Shown here: in pieces, positions 13,440-25,000 of the stretch
Position numbering within the stretch: the first letter of the stretch is position 1
Layout of the letters: every line of letters begins with the position of its first letter
Source: Pagrus major
Lineage: Eukaryota > Chordata > Actinopteri > Spariformes > Sparidae
Direction: 5' to 3'
Assembly: GCF_040436345.1 (NCBI RefSeq)
Contig: NC_133235.1
Span: forward strand, 20,918,660-20,982,659
DNA: 64,000 bases
The notes under the pieces: model-generated
What the model saw: the letters and a program-made list of their open reading frames with translations, nothing else
Told to the model about the DNA's origin: nothing
The model's database searches: none
Translations under genes and position numbers: made by a program

Positions 13440-13544
13440 TCCCTGCCCCAACACACCTGATTCAAATGAATGAGTCGATGTCAGGCTTCAGCAGAGCTTG
13501 ATGATGAGCCAATTATTTTTATCAGGTGTGTTGTTGCAGGGGAA
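13440..13544. mobile_element. near-palindromic MITE-like element
   Basis: The left arm begins CCCTGCCCCAACACACCTGA; the right arm, reverse-complemented, begins CCCCTGCAACAACACACCTG. The arms pair through about 45 bases with few mismatches, so the whole segment can fold as one hairpin. Confidence 0.6.
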
Positions 13545-14157
13545 TAGCTAAAGCATGCAGGAACACTCATCTAATAAATCATTCAACTAATCATTTAGCT
13601 CCACAATGTGTATGTATGAATTTACAAATATCCAGTGTGGGGGTAACAATAAGCCTTATTCTTACAAGGATCTTAATTTAGTACATATGTTTTTTAAAAA
13701 ATCTGAACAATGCAGTCCTGTGGTTGCTAAACTATCCCTTATTTGTGTTTCCACATCTGTTGTTTTGTGTTGTATATTCTGCTGAACAAACCGCTCTGAA
13801 TGGGTCAGAGGAAACTACACTGTCCCATTTAAGTCTATTACTACATTAAAAAAAAGATACATTGGCAACTAAAACTTCTTTTTGCCGAAATCTAAATTTG
13901 CTAAATTGTGGGAATGACAACATATCCACATGTCCTGTGAATCATTACGCCAACTCAGTCCAGCCTTTTACGAGCATGGTTAGTAATCAGTGATATATAG
14001 CTACTGTTTGTGGACCAGCAGGTATAACAGGCATGATGGGAAACTGACAAAGCGCTGCACCACAAGCTAATACAACACAGCTACAATGTTTTATGCAGGA
14101 ATTTTATGCAAGAAGCCCAGCCATTAATACGGCTTCTAACTCTACTAATGGAGCTTT

Positions 14158-14197
14158 GCCTTTGCTGTCAGGACCCTGACACCCTGACAGCAAAGGC
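14158..14197. repeat. perfect 15-bp inverted repeat
   Basis: GCCTTTGCTGTCAGG at 14158-14172 is the exact reverse complement of 14183-14197, separated by a 10-base loop. No neighbouring promoter or gene end explains it. Confidence 0.75.
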
Positions 14198-17007
14198 CTC
14201 AGGGCAAACATACAGCACTTCTATGAAGCTGTAAAGCTGTTTTACTGCCTTGATTTTTTTCCTGCATTTTAATTATTATACCAAAAATGTACTTATTTGT
14301 GTCGTTGTTTTGTTGCTTCATTTAAAAAGTCTAATTCCAGCAAAAAAGAGTAAGTTCCTGCACACACTTCCACAAGACAAAAGGTCTCTGTGACTAACGC
14401 ATCAACCTTTTTTAATAAATTAATCAATGCAGTGGTGAAAAGTGTGTGCAGGAATTTGTTTTGTTTTTTTATAGCTAGAATTAATTTTGGGAGGATTTAA
14501 TTCCCAAAGCAAGTGGTGTGCGAGTTGCCTTCACCTTATCTTGCTTAATTTATAAAAAAAAAAAGACCACATTTTCCCTTTCGGCAGTCTCTTTAGTTTT
14601 TCAGTCAGTCATAGAGATTTTGAGATCAATACAATAATCCATCCAGCTCCACCATGAGTCCAAAGGTCGGCTTTTTTGTGAGTCAACACTATCGTTTCTG
14701 GAGTCAAGACGAGTTCAACAGGTAGTTTTGTAAATGTCAGCCAGGTCACAAGGCATAATGTTTTGTCCAACACACCTTTTGTGCTTCTTCTGGTAAAAGC
14801 TCATTGAAGCCCGACCATAGAAGCATCTTTTATTAGCCCTTAACACGACTTTTCAACAGAAATTTAATCTTCCAGTGTACCTTTCTACCTCCAGCTGCAG
14901 AACCAGCAATCCCTTTTGCTGTGAAAATGGCAAAGAATATATTGAACTGTCATTCAATGCTTTGAAATTGGGTAAGGCATGTGAAATACTCACACTTGAT
15001 CTGTGTGCTCACTTAAAATTGTTCCTCTAGTGCCACCATCAGGCGAAAGTTGAGGTCTATTAAATAGATCTCTGATAAATCTCACAGACATAAAGACATG
15101 AAGTCTGATTAATTTTACCCAACAGTATTGACCTCCATTTTGAGTTTTATCTTGTTATGTAAGTTAATCCAATTTTCACTACACTCATGGTTACTGAACA
15201 GGATTTTCACTCTCTGTATGCATAGCAACAGCTAGATGAGGTTGCCTTCTGTTAAATGATACAGGATTTCCAGTAAAGCTATGCTTTGAAGACGTTACAA
15301 CACATGTTCCCAATTCCATCTGCGTTTCACTGTGAAATTGTGGCCATATTTTACGTCCTCACTCTCATTCATTCAGCTTAAACTAATCATGCTGGTGCTT
15401 TAAAAAGTCACATGTCAGCAAAGCGGATGTATGTGCCACGGATTCCACATTTGACTGCAATAATTCACAATTGTACTGAAAGTGCATTAAAGCCATTCTT
15501 TTCAACGTTGTGAAAATATTAGAAATAAATCAAGGCAGTGACATTAAGGCAGGATATCCATCTCTAGTGTATTCTTAAAGGATAAATATTCAGCCTCTAC
15601 TAGGTCAAAAGTACTCTCTAGTCTTTACACAAATTCCTGCAGAGCCAAGCACAAGACATAACCAAGCACTAATGCCATTAAATGACCGAACTGTGGACAC
15701 TAGAAATGTCTCTACCAGGAACAAAAAGCATGCAATGCTACATTTCTACTACAGAAATGCTAAGGCCCTCTCAGACTGGAAAGTGCAGCATATTCGTCTC
15801 ATCACAATCATGACATCGAGCACAGAGGCAAAAGTGTTCCATGGTGAAACTTCAGGGTGATGCGGGATGTGCTCGTTGACATGGACAGCAATTGCACCCC
15901 CCATAATGTGCCGCTTGGGTGGCAAAGCTATCACCAGGCTGTCATTGAAATGAACTTGTCACTTCCCAGTCTGACAGGCCTTGAAGTGTCACCACACAGG
16001 TGAAGCGTGCATGTCCTCTCTAAAATAAATGATTCAACTGTGAAGCTTGAGAATTAAATACATGAATATTAGGCCATAAGAAAAGAGACGAGTGCCCTTT
16101 GGGTCGTTTTTTTGCTTACGCCATCACCTGTAGAGGGGTTGTCCTCCTTGGTGCTCCTGACAAAAGGCTAGCATTTATGTCCAAAAAATGAAAAATCAAA
16201 GACATAGCTGCAGTTATATTGCAACAAAAGCACAGAAGTTTGAGCATCTCCTCAACAACATTTTGAAAAGAAAGACTGGTGTGAGAAAGCTGTCTGTCAA
16301 TGTATTACTAGGCTTTCATACAAAAAACAGCATAGTGTTACAGTGTCAGGTACCGGTGAGACAAGTTTAAACTAAAGGTCGACCAATTAATCAGCACTAC
16401 AAGGACGTTTAACAAACTATAATTACTGGCTGAATTTGGCTTCACCACTCACGCAGGGATTTACAAAACCATTTTACACTGAGCCTCTCAAAGTCCAAGT
16501 AATGTCATTGTGTGCCTGAGATCATTTATATCTAAATCAAGTTATCTTAATATAAGACAGCTTTATTTATACATTTTGAGCGTGACAAAGGTTGTTGGTT
16601 ATAGAATGGTATTTTTAATACATTAGACTAAAGATTGCTGCTGCTCTGCCAAAAGCATGCTGTCCCTGTTTCACTAGCAAGCAATGGTCATTGGTTACAG
16701 CCATAGGTGCAATGGCCATAATTGATCATTTGAGGGCCATGCGCGCATGATTAACCGCTGATAATATCACCAGATATTTCTGTTATCAGCTTTTTCCTGC
16801 TTGAAATTATGATAGTATATCGGCCTTTAAAAATACACTGTCGGTCGACCTGTAGTTTCATTGGCCAGTGCAGTGCATTGCCAGAAAATGCTGCCCCGTG
16901 TTGACTGGGGTTCAACTTTTCTTGCCGGACGACCTCTGCATCTGAAACAAATCAGGGTGCTGCTTTTTTTTTTTACATTTTAAATGCAGTATAAAAAAAA
17001 ATCACAG

Positions 17008-17300
17008 CAAAAAGCTCCAGGGTTTGAATCCCGCTGGGGTTAGGGCCTCTCTGTGTGGAGTTTGCATGTCCTCCCTGCGCTTGCGTGGGTTTTCCCTCAG
17101 ATACTCCGGTCTCCACCACCATCTTAACATGCACATTGGGTTAATTCTCCAGTCTGGCTTAGAATCTGGAGTTGGTTCCCGCCGGGTGCTGTATGTTGGC
17201 TGCCCACTGCTCCCTCGGGATGGGTTAAATGCAGAGAACGAGTTTAACTCATTGTACATTGTGTGATTGTATGTGATTACAATTCTCCTTCTTCTTCTCA
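17008..17300 (+). mobile_element. SINE with GTGTGGAGTTTGCATGTCCT core
   Basis: Begins near a B-box-like GGTTTGAATCCCGCTGGGG and runs through the core GTGTGGAGTTTGCATGTCCT, then TGCGTGGGTTTTCCCTCAG, ACTCCGGTCT and a (CTT)n-like tail. This core is shared by abundant tRNA-derived SINEs of fish. Internal short ORFs are by-products. Confidence 0.7.
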
Positions 17301-18085
17301 AAATATGCCAAGACTGGTGAGTTAGATATAAAATATGCAGTAGGCCTACTTAAAAGGGGTTAAGAATGGGAAAAAATGAGACTGCAGTCAAATTATGTAT
17401 CAAGTTCAGTGTTGTATGTTTGGGAAACAATGACCACAAATGTTATGTTTTGTATTTTAATTATGTATTTGTTGGCACTGAGTGGGTTTGGTAGCTATCC
17501 AGACACACAGCATGCAAGCAAGATCATCTAGCTCTGACCAGCTGCTTTTATGTACATGTTGCTTTCCATTTTGTGAGGGTGGAGTAAGATGTTGGTAATG
17601 CACAGCTTGGGGAAGCAGTCTGTTAATGCTATATGCGAGGCTACAATCAATCACTGGGCTCTTATGTGTAAGAGCTGTGCTTGCTCTATCCATCCATATC
17701 TCACCAAGCTGGGTGATCAAGTGGGTGGGTGAGGGGTGGCGGCTCCACCCAGCAGACCCAGCCCTCCATATTCAAAAAATAGCAAGGAGGTCATCCTTAT
17801 CTGGATTGCATGTGGGATAGCTTAAAGGGTTTGCTGGTTATTTGAGGTTGCACAATGGCAATGAGAAGGTTTTTTTTTTAAGTCGCAAACACTTTGAGGG
17901 GAACCTCATATTTAACCAAAATGAGAGCATGGAGGGCCAGGACCAGAGAGGAGGGAGCACTGCTAGCCTCACATCCTAAATGAGTATCTTTTAAGACATC
18001 CCTTTAGATATCACATGTGTGGGAAGAAAAGCTCTCATTTGCGACTTGACAGGGGAAATTTGGCGGCCAAGACAAAAGAGGTCCC

Positions 18086-18104
18086 TTCTTCTTCTTCTTC
18101 TTCT
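18086..18104. repeat. (TTC)n microsatellite
   Basis: Pure TTC/CTT triplets for about 18 bases. Confidence 0.8.
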
Positions 18105-18596
18105 CGTCTGTCCCCGGTGCACATCACTGATCAGAAATAGCTGTCGTAACTGATGAGGGGGATAACACGACGCAGTCTCGCTAAATCTGCGATTTTTTAA
18201 AGCAAGTCCGCAACGAAGCAGCTAGCTAGTAAATCTCGTTGATGAAGCTAACTCGGCGTCGTGTTAGAAATGACAGCTAAACGGTAAGCAAGCTACTACA
18301 CAGTCAAACTATGCCAAAGCAAAGAAAGAGTGTTTTATGAAGCCAGACGTTACTTATGGTGACGATAGTACATGTTGTTCAGCTAACCGCCGAGTTACAG
18401 TAAGCTAATTTTGTCGCTGCCGACACTTTGTCAGAATAGTGACAGCAGACATATGCGCTGACCCCGGGGTAACATCACCGTACGAACCACCGAAACACGT
18501 CAAAACGATCCGGTTTTTTCCGCTTACACACCATATTGTACGTTTAAAACCAAATAATAGACCGGGAATTGTCCGGCAAAGCAAATGTGACTCACC

Positions 18597-18790
18597 AGTG
18601 AACTCCAATCCGCAGGTTACAAGGTGTTAAAATTTGCTGTTTTCCGGCTGAGTCACCCCACCCTCAAAACGCCTAGTAAACGAGGAGCTGAAAGAGGGAA
18701 GCTGATTGGACGGCGCGTCATCGGTGTTGCAGCGGATTGGTCCGCCAGTGACATCTGTCGTGATTTTGGCCAATCGCGTTTTGATGCGTT
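18597..18790 (-). promoter_or_regulatory. candidate upstream promoter and non-coding first exon
   Basis: A GC-richer patch within AT-rich intergenic DNA. Three CCAAT boxes cluster at 18705-18709 and 18736-18740 (minus orientation) and 18770-18774 (plus). About 110 bases downstream on the minus strand is a consensus donor, CACTG|GTGAGT, with the exon side ending at 18596. A minus-strand exon of about 60 bases could splice to mapre2 exon 2, which carries its own ATG (MAVNVYST). This would give the short EB2 form known in mammals. Sequence pattern only. Confidence 0.35.
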
Positions 18791-21398
18791 GATAATTCAG
18801 AACAGCAGACAGCTTTCCGTCCTGTCGCTCCGTGTCACATCAGCTTTCCCACAGAGAAACGCAATAATTTGTCCAAATCTAATAAATATTAATTCAACGC
18901 AACGTTGACTCAATCCACCATCATCTAAAATTAATAAAAGATCATATGTAGAGCTATTATTAAAAAAAAATACTGTAGAGGAGTACATAGGCACATAATA
19001 GCCTAAATCATAATAAAATAAAAGACAATAATTCTGAAAACCTGCCATTATACTTTTTAGTACATAATATTAGACAACACTATATGTTGTGAGTTGCAAT
19101 GTTCTAGAGCTAATAGAACCATTGAATCAAATAAAAAAGACATTTTTGGACTATTGGTCGGACAACAAGGAGACATTTGAAGAGGTCATCTTGGGCTGTT
19201 GTCAATTTGTGATCGCCATTCATACTATTATTTATTCATTCATGGGCATTTCCTATACTAAATGCTTAATGGAATTAGTAGTAAATGTTATTCTTCATTT
19301 TTCTATGTGAAAAAATGAATCTCAATCACCCTGCTGAGCCTGTAACATTAAGATTTATTGAGAAATAATGTTTTTTTATTATTTCTACTCACCAAATTAT
19401 AATTCTAAGCCAAGATTAACACTATTTTTCACAGAGGGGAATACAGGAGACAAAGTTTGCATACGTGACTCAGTAAATCAGACGTCTAGCCGCTGACACA
19501 ACTGCATTCCCCATGTTTTAACACCAGGGTGCAGTCATGTATCGAGACAAGACAAAAGATATCCTGAAATTGCTTGGTTATTATAGCTGCGTTGCTAACT
19601 AAGCTGATAGAGTAATCACAATAAAGACAAGATACAGAAAGGACAAATTGCATGAAGACTTAATTTGACTAGATTGTGATAATTATCTATCATTATGGAT
19701 GCTGTAAACACTGTCCTTGAGCGGTGAACGCAAGGGCCTGTGTTCATGTTTCTATGGAGTACTAATAGTAATACTACTAATAAAGACTAATATGAGTTAA
19801 TTCATACGCTGATAATATTGCATGAGCTTGAGAGCAAGATTCTCCGTCCTAATTTTCACATGAATGAGGTTCAGTGCTGGATGGCTGCTTTTATGTTACC
19901 TCAGATGGTGGCTCTATGTGATGAATTATAGACAATAGGTTGAGGGCAGCCAACAGTGCATTTATGACAGATAATAAATGTGCACTGCCAAACCAAGCCA
20001 ATTGAAGTGTGCCGTCCTGGAATGGAAAAAGAAAGAGAAAAAGGAGTTCATAGGCAAAAATTGTGATATTGTGTCAACACTTTATTATGCATCACCACCA
20101 TGCAAAATCACTGCTATGAACTTGCTCAAAAATCAAACTAGACATATTTCACACATTTATGATTTTAGATTGGCTTGCCACCTTTTTCCCAAAGTGACTG
20201 AGTTAAGTTTCACGCACGCTCAGGAAATACATCAGGAGTGTGTATGTCGGTGTGCAAGTCACACAGAGAGATTTGTGTGTGAGAGCTAATAAATGAAACA
20301 ATGGCGAATGATCTATGGTCGAACCTTAATTCATAAACCATTGGTAGTAAACACAATTTGTTCAATGCCCTTGCCAGTGTAAACCTTTGAATTTGAGTGA
20401 TTTGGAAGTCTCTATGTTACATCTTTCTCAGTGTATTTTAAACCAAGATACTAGAACCAATCCTCCTATATCTTATATTTAACTGACAATTTATATGTAG
20501 ACAGTGTACATATTTGCAAACTAAGTCCCTCAGCAGACAAAATCACATCCCAGCATCAGATTTAATGAGTTTAGCCTCATTTGTCCAGCTAGCGTTGCTG
20601 CTGAACATGTTTGTTTTGTTGTTAGCTACATGCTGCGTTGACAGTTTGAATGAGCTCCTCTGAGAGGTCATCCAATCAGCTAAGGCAGTGTGCATTATTA
20701 TAACTCATGTATCAAATAAAAGAAACATATCTGATTGGCCTGCTCCAAAAACAAAAACAATACAAAAGCCACTCGACAGCAACAGTAAGAAATCTATGGA
20801 ATAGTGGTAAAACCTGTCGGAGTTATACATTTACAAAATATTGCAAATTGTTATCATCCATAACTGCAACTCCGACCTAATTTCGAGTTTATATCTTAAA
20901 TCAGATGACAAACAAACACTTAAACCTGGTTGACTGTTTTTCAGAAACATGAGAATTTGAAAGAATCGCATTTGCCACCCTGTACTAACAGTGTTGTTGT
21001 ACATTTGTTTGACAAATCATATAAAAACGATACAAATTAAGCAATAATTCCCCAAAAGTCATGTGTTTTTTATGGCACCTGTGGTATCATAGATAGCTCA
21101 CTAATTAATCTCTTTACATCAGCTCACAGTTTTACCTTAAATATGTGGTTGGTTAAAAAATATATCTTTACATAAATGTATTCTATGGTTGGATTCAGCC
21201 ATTTCTTCAACTTAAATTCTTCATATCTTCAGTGCTCCGTAGCGTCAGCCCAGTGTTGTCTCGTCCAGTGTCGTCTACTATTGTTGCTTTTCATATTGCT
21301 CACCTGTAAAGAATACGGAACAAGTTACGAACAGCTCGATGAAATGGAAGTGCTCAACGTATAGAGCAAAGAAAGGCAAGATAAGCGTGTCAACATAT

Positions 21399-21422
21399 CT
21401 CCCTATGTGTCAACATAGGGAG
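21399..21422. repeat. 10-bp perfect hairpin
   Basis: CTCCCTATGT pairs perfectly with ACATAGGGAG across a four-base loop. It lies downstream of dtna; it lacks a T-run. Confidence 0.7.
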
Positions 21423-21936
21423 AGGTAAGCAACATAATTTTTAGACATTTCTGTGTTTTAGCCCTGCAGTTAAATTACATTTATAAGTTTGCTTTCTAGC
21501 CTAATCTTATTGTGTAGTAGCTAACATATTCCTGTTTCATTTAATTTGTGTAGGAGCTCAAGTTTATTATCATAATTGACTGAAAGGGTTTTCTTATTCA
21601 CCTATTTTCCCGAGTATTTCTTCTGGGTTTTAATGCATTACACCATGGGACAGAATGAACAGAGATCGCTTCCAAAGATATCCTCGTTTGGGCTTCCTCA
21701 TTAAGACACAATGCTAGTCACCAACATTTACATTAAGATTAGCTAATTAGCGCTAAATGCAAAGTGCAGCTGAGCATGAGCACTGTTTGTGTATGTAGTC
21801 ATAAATGGACTGTATATACACAACTGGTGCTATTACAGTTTGATTTTTGTGAATGTTAACATTTGTATGCTTCATATTAGTGTTAGTATAAGTGTTCATG
21901 TAAAAAGTTAAAGACTTACACTTTTGGATACTCACC

Positions 21937-22099
21937 AGTCACCTGAACTAACACGGTCACTGCTGCAGCGTCACCTGAACCAACACATACAACACATCGC
22001 CAAAACACACACAGCAGGTTAGGACAAGTATCAACAAGGATTAATTTAATAATTCAAAACACACAATATGCCTCCTTCTCCTTCCATCCCAGTCTCACC
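21937..22099 (-). other. dtna: alternative 3' ends of dtna
   Basis: The exon from 22216 can be spliced at 22099 (CATG|GTGAGA) to 21974, ending VTLQQ, similar to the mammalian C-terminal QVSLQG. If not spliced it reads on as [14 protein letters not shown] to a stop at 22054-22056. A second copy of the acceptor (GTTCAG|GTGAC) lies 32 bases further, entering at 21942, and would end VTGEYPKV. Confidence 0.6.
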
Positions 22100-25000
22100 A
22101 TGCATGTCTTGTCTGGTTCCTGCCTGTGCTTCATTAGCTCCTCTAACTTGAGCTCGTCCTCCAGCTGCTGCTCCAGATCGTTCTCGAAGCTCTCCTCCTC
22201 TGCAGCGCTGGAACTCCTTTGACAGAAAACAAGACACAAGATCTGAAATAAACCTGAAAAGCAAATCAATTGTGGGTAGGAAGCAGCCAAAGAAGTTTGA
22301 CGGGTTAAGCTGCAGTAATCGATAAGCTTTGAAAGAGTATGTACCTTGGTTTATATGTGAATAAGGGGTCTGAAGAGGCCAATAGGTCACCACGTCCAAA
22401 GTCTGAATCCACAGTGCTCTCAGTCTCACTTCCACCCTCTGTGGGGAAAAAAAAACATTTTTTTTTCAGCTGCTGTATGTATAAAAACTCAGAAAGCAAA
22501 AAAGTAGCTTTTTATTGACTTATTTTTACCTGAATTGAGTTCTTTAACCAGCGATGACATTGTGTTGGTGATGGAGTCAGCAGCAATGAGTAGGTCATTT
22601 CTCAAATTTCTCCTTGGACCTTTGAAATAGTTTTAAAATGGGATCAGACACAGCTCCTAACCACACTTTGGACATCATATCCACAAACGAATGCTTCTGT
22701 GTTACCCTGAGCGAAGGCCTCCTGAACATCCCCTCCCACGCCCATGAGTGAGTCCTGAGGTGTGTGAGTCGGGGTCGTGCCGGCAGAGTCCGAGTGGATC
22801 GGTGTGGGGATCGGCCGGCTGATGGTGTGGCTGGGGGAAGAGCGTGGAGAGCCAGGACCCTGAGTCTGCAACACATACAGATGATTTCAGTGTCAACTAG
22901 TCGGTGTTGTTTAAAGTAGTTAATAGTTGAGTAAAAGTACAGATGTCGTGTTAAAATATTACTTTGGTAAAAGTGAAAAGTCACCCATACAAATATTACT
23001 TGAATAAAAGTCTTAAAGTATCTGATATTAACTCTACTTGTATCAAAGGTAATTTTCTGGCAATGAATGTACTAAGTACAGTGAAGTCAAGTCAATCAAA
23101 AAATACGAGTAAAAGTAAATTATACATATATTTACATGTATGTATATACACTGTATGCTTGTGGTCTGTTTTTCGATTGTTAATAAAAATAAATTAATTT
23201 AAAAATGCTACTTCGGCAATCATAAAGCCTGTAATCTGCAATGTAACTAGTACCTGAAGTTATCAAACACATGTAGTGGAGTAAAAAGCAATATTTGCCT
23301 CCAAAATGTAGAGTAGAAGTATAAATTAGCAAAAAATGGAAATACTCAAGAAAAGTACTGTAGTTGTACCTCAAAATGGTACTTAACTACAGTAAATGTA
23401 CTTAGATGCATTCCACCACTGCAACTAGAGACACTGTTGGCATTTTAAAGAGAGAAATACATGCTGTTATGGCACGACTGTGAGAAGAATATAATATAGA
23501 AAACCTTTATGAGTAATGCAACAACTAACTTGTCACTTTCAGCGCTCAAATCACAGCAAATAGGTGACTGTTCACCCCAAAATCAAAAACATATTAGACA
23601 TATCCATCTAGATTCTTTTGATGTAAGTCACCTGTCAACTGCATCACTGTGCAGAGGGAAGCATGCATCATCTACTCATTGACGAAAGGCTAGCAAACAT
23701 TACAGCTCAGCCGAGGAGGACAGCATTAATGTTTACATCCAAGCTTCTCATCCATGAGGAGATGCACGTTTCCTTCTGCGCGATAATATGGTTTGGCTGG
23801 TGTAGCTTGGTAGAGGGAAAATGTGATAAATATGATTTTTTGGATTATGTGCCGTCCAGTTCCATTATATTAGAGAGAAGGCAGACATCTCTATGAGCAA
23901 CATCTCACACCAAAATAATCCAGATAAATAAATAGCACTACAGGTAAGAGGAAAAATGTGTATTTTGATTTTTTTGGGGTGAACTGTCCGTTTAAAAAAG
24001 CAGTTCCAAACAAATGAGGTCAACAGTTTTTTGGGTCAGCAGGGAAGCTCATTTGTCCTAATAGATTCATGAGTAACAAACATTACACACATGCTAGAAA
24101 TGTACGGTATGTGGGGTCATTAAGCTGCGTTTAGTTAACATGCTGTTAAAACGGTTTTTTTCTCTCGAAAGAGCCGTCCTAATTATTCCCACAGACCAAA
24201 CCAAACAAGTTCATGCTGTCTGGTGAACACCATGTGTCTCCACATTTCAGATTAAAATGAAGAATTACAGAGCAGTGGAGAGACAAAAGTTTTCACTCAA
24301 CAACAGCTGAGTATTTATTCCAAACATGCAGTAAATCTGAATCCAAGTGTAGCTTCAGTCTCTTTTTGCTTCACAGTTTTCACACTTACAGCTTGTTTCC
24401 GTTCCTCCTCCAGCTGAAAAACAATATTTTATGGCTCATGAAACAACAACCACACTGCATTGAGTACTTCTAAAAAAAATAAAAAATAAAAAAAATACCA
24501 ATCAGTATTTCCTCCAGGAGGCGACAATCATGTGGCTTCCTCATGCAAGTTTAATGGATTAACATTGATCCTTTCAGGCTAATTAGATTGATATCCTGCC
24601 CACTTAAGCCAGTGCGGTAAGCAGTTTAAGCAGGCTTTGAGGAACTCCTGTCCTGTTGGCTGCAGAAAAGATTCTCACGCCAAAGGTTAGCCTTCTTCGA
24701 CGGGGGGGAAGACACATTGGCTTGTAAAGTGTGATGGAGCATAATCCCAGACTCAATATCCTGTTCTTAACTTGTCTGTCTGGTGTTGTTGTCTGGCAGC
24801 TTGAAATACCTTTACATGGCTAGTGAAGGGCATACGTGCACCCGCTTCCAACGAGCTGCGTGCTAACGCTACAGTGACGATTTTGGTTTAAAAAAAGGGT
24901 GTAAATAATGTCTTTTCAATCAGTTTGAGCTCTTAGGGCTTCCGAAGACTTGGATTACATCAGGAGAGCTGTATGGAGCCATTTCATGTTTGTTTGTTTT

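Larger units (their letters stand above)
12111..21950. other. mapre2-dtna intergenic region
   Basis: About 9.8 kb with no coding exon I can support. It contains a dispersed repeat (12905-13300), a 100-base palindromic element (13440-13544), a perfect hairpin (14158-14197), a SINE (17008-17300), a TTC tract (18086-18104), a CCAAT/GC-rich patch (18597-18790) and a short hairpin (21399-21422). The rest is AT-rich. The dtna polyadenylation site must lie at its right end. Confidence 0.7.

Noticed and set aside
22046-22435. 129-codon frame overlapping dtna 3' exons
   Set aside because: Shifted frame across two real exons and an intron; an artefact of reading through splice sites.
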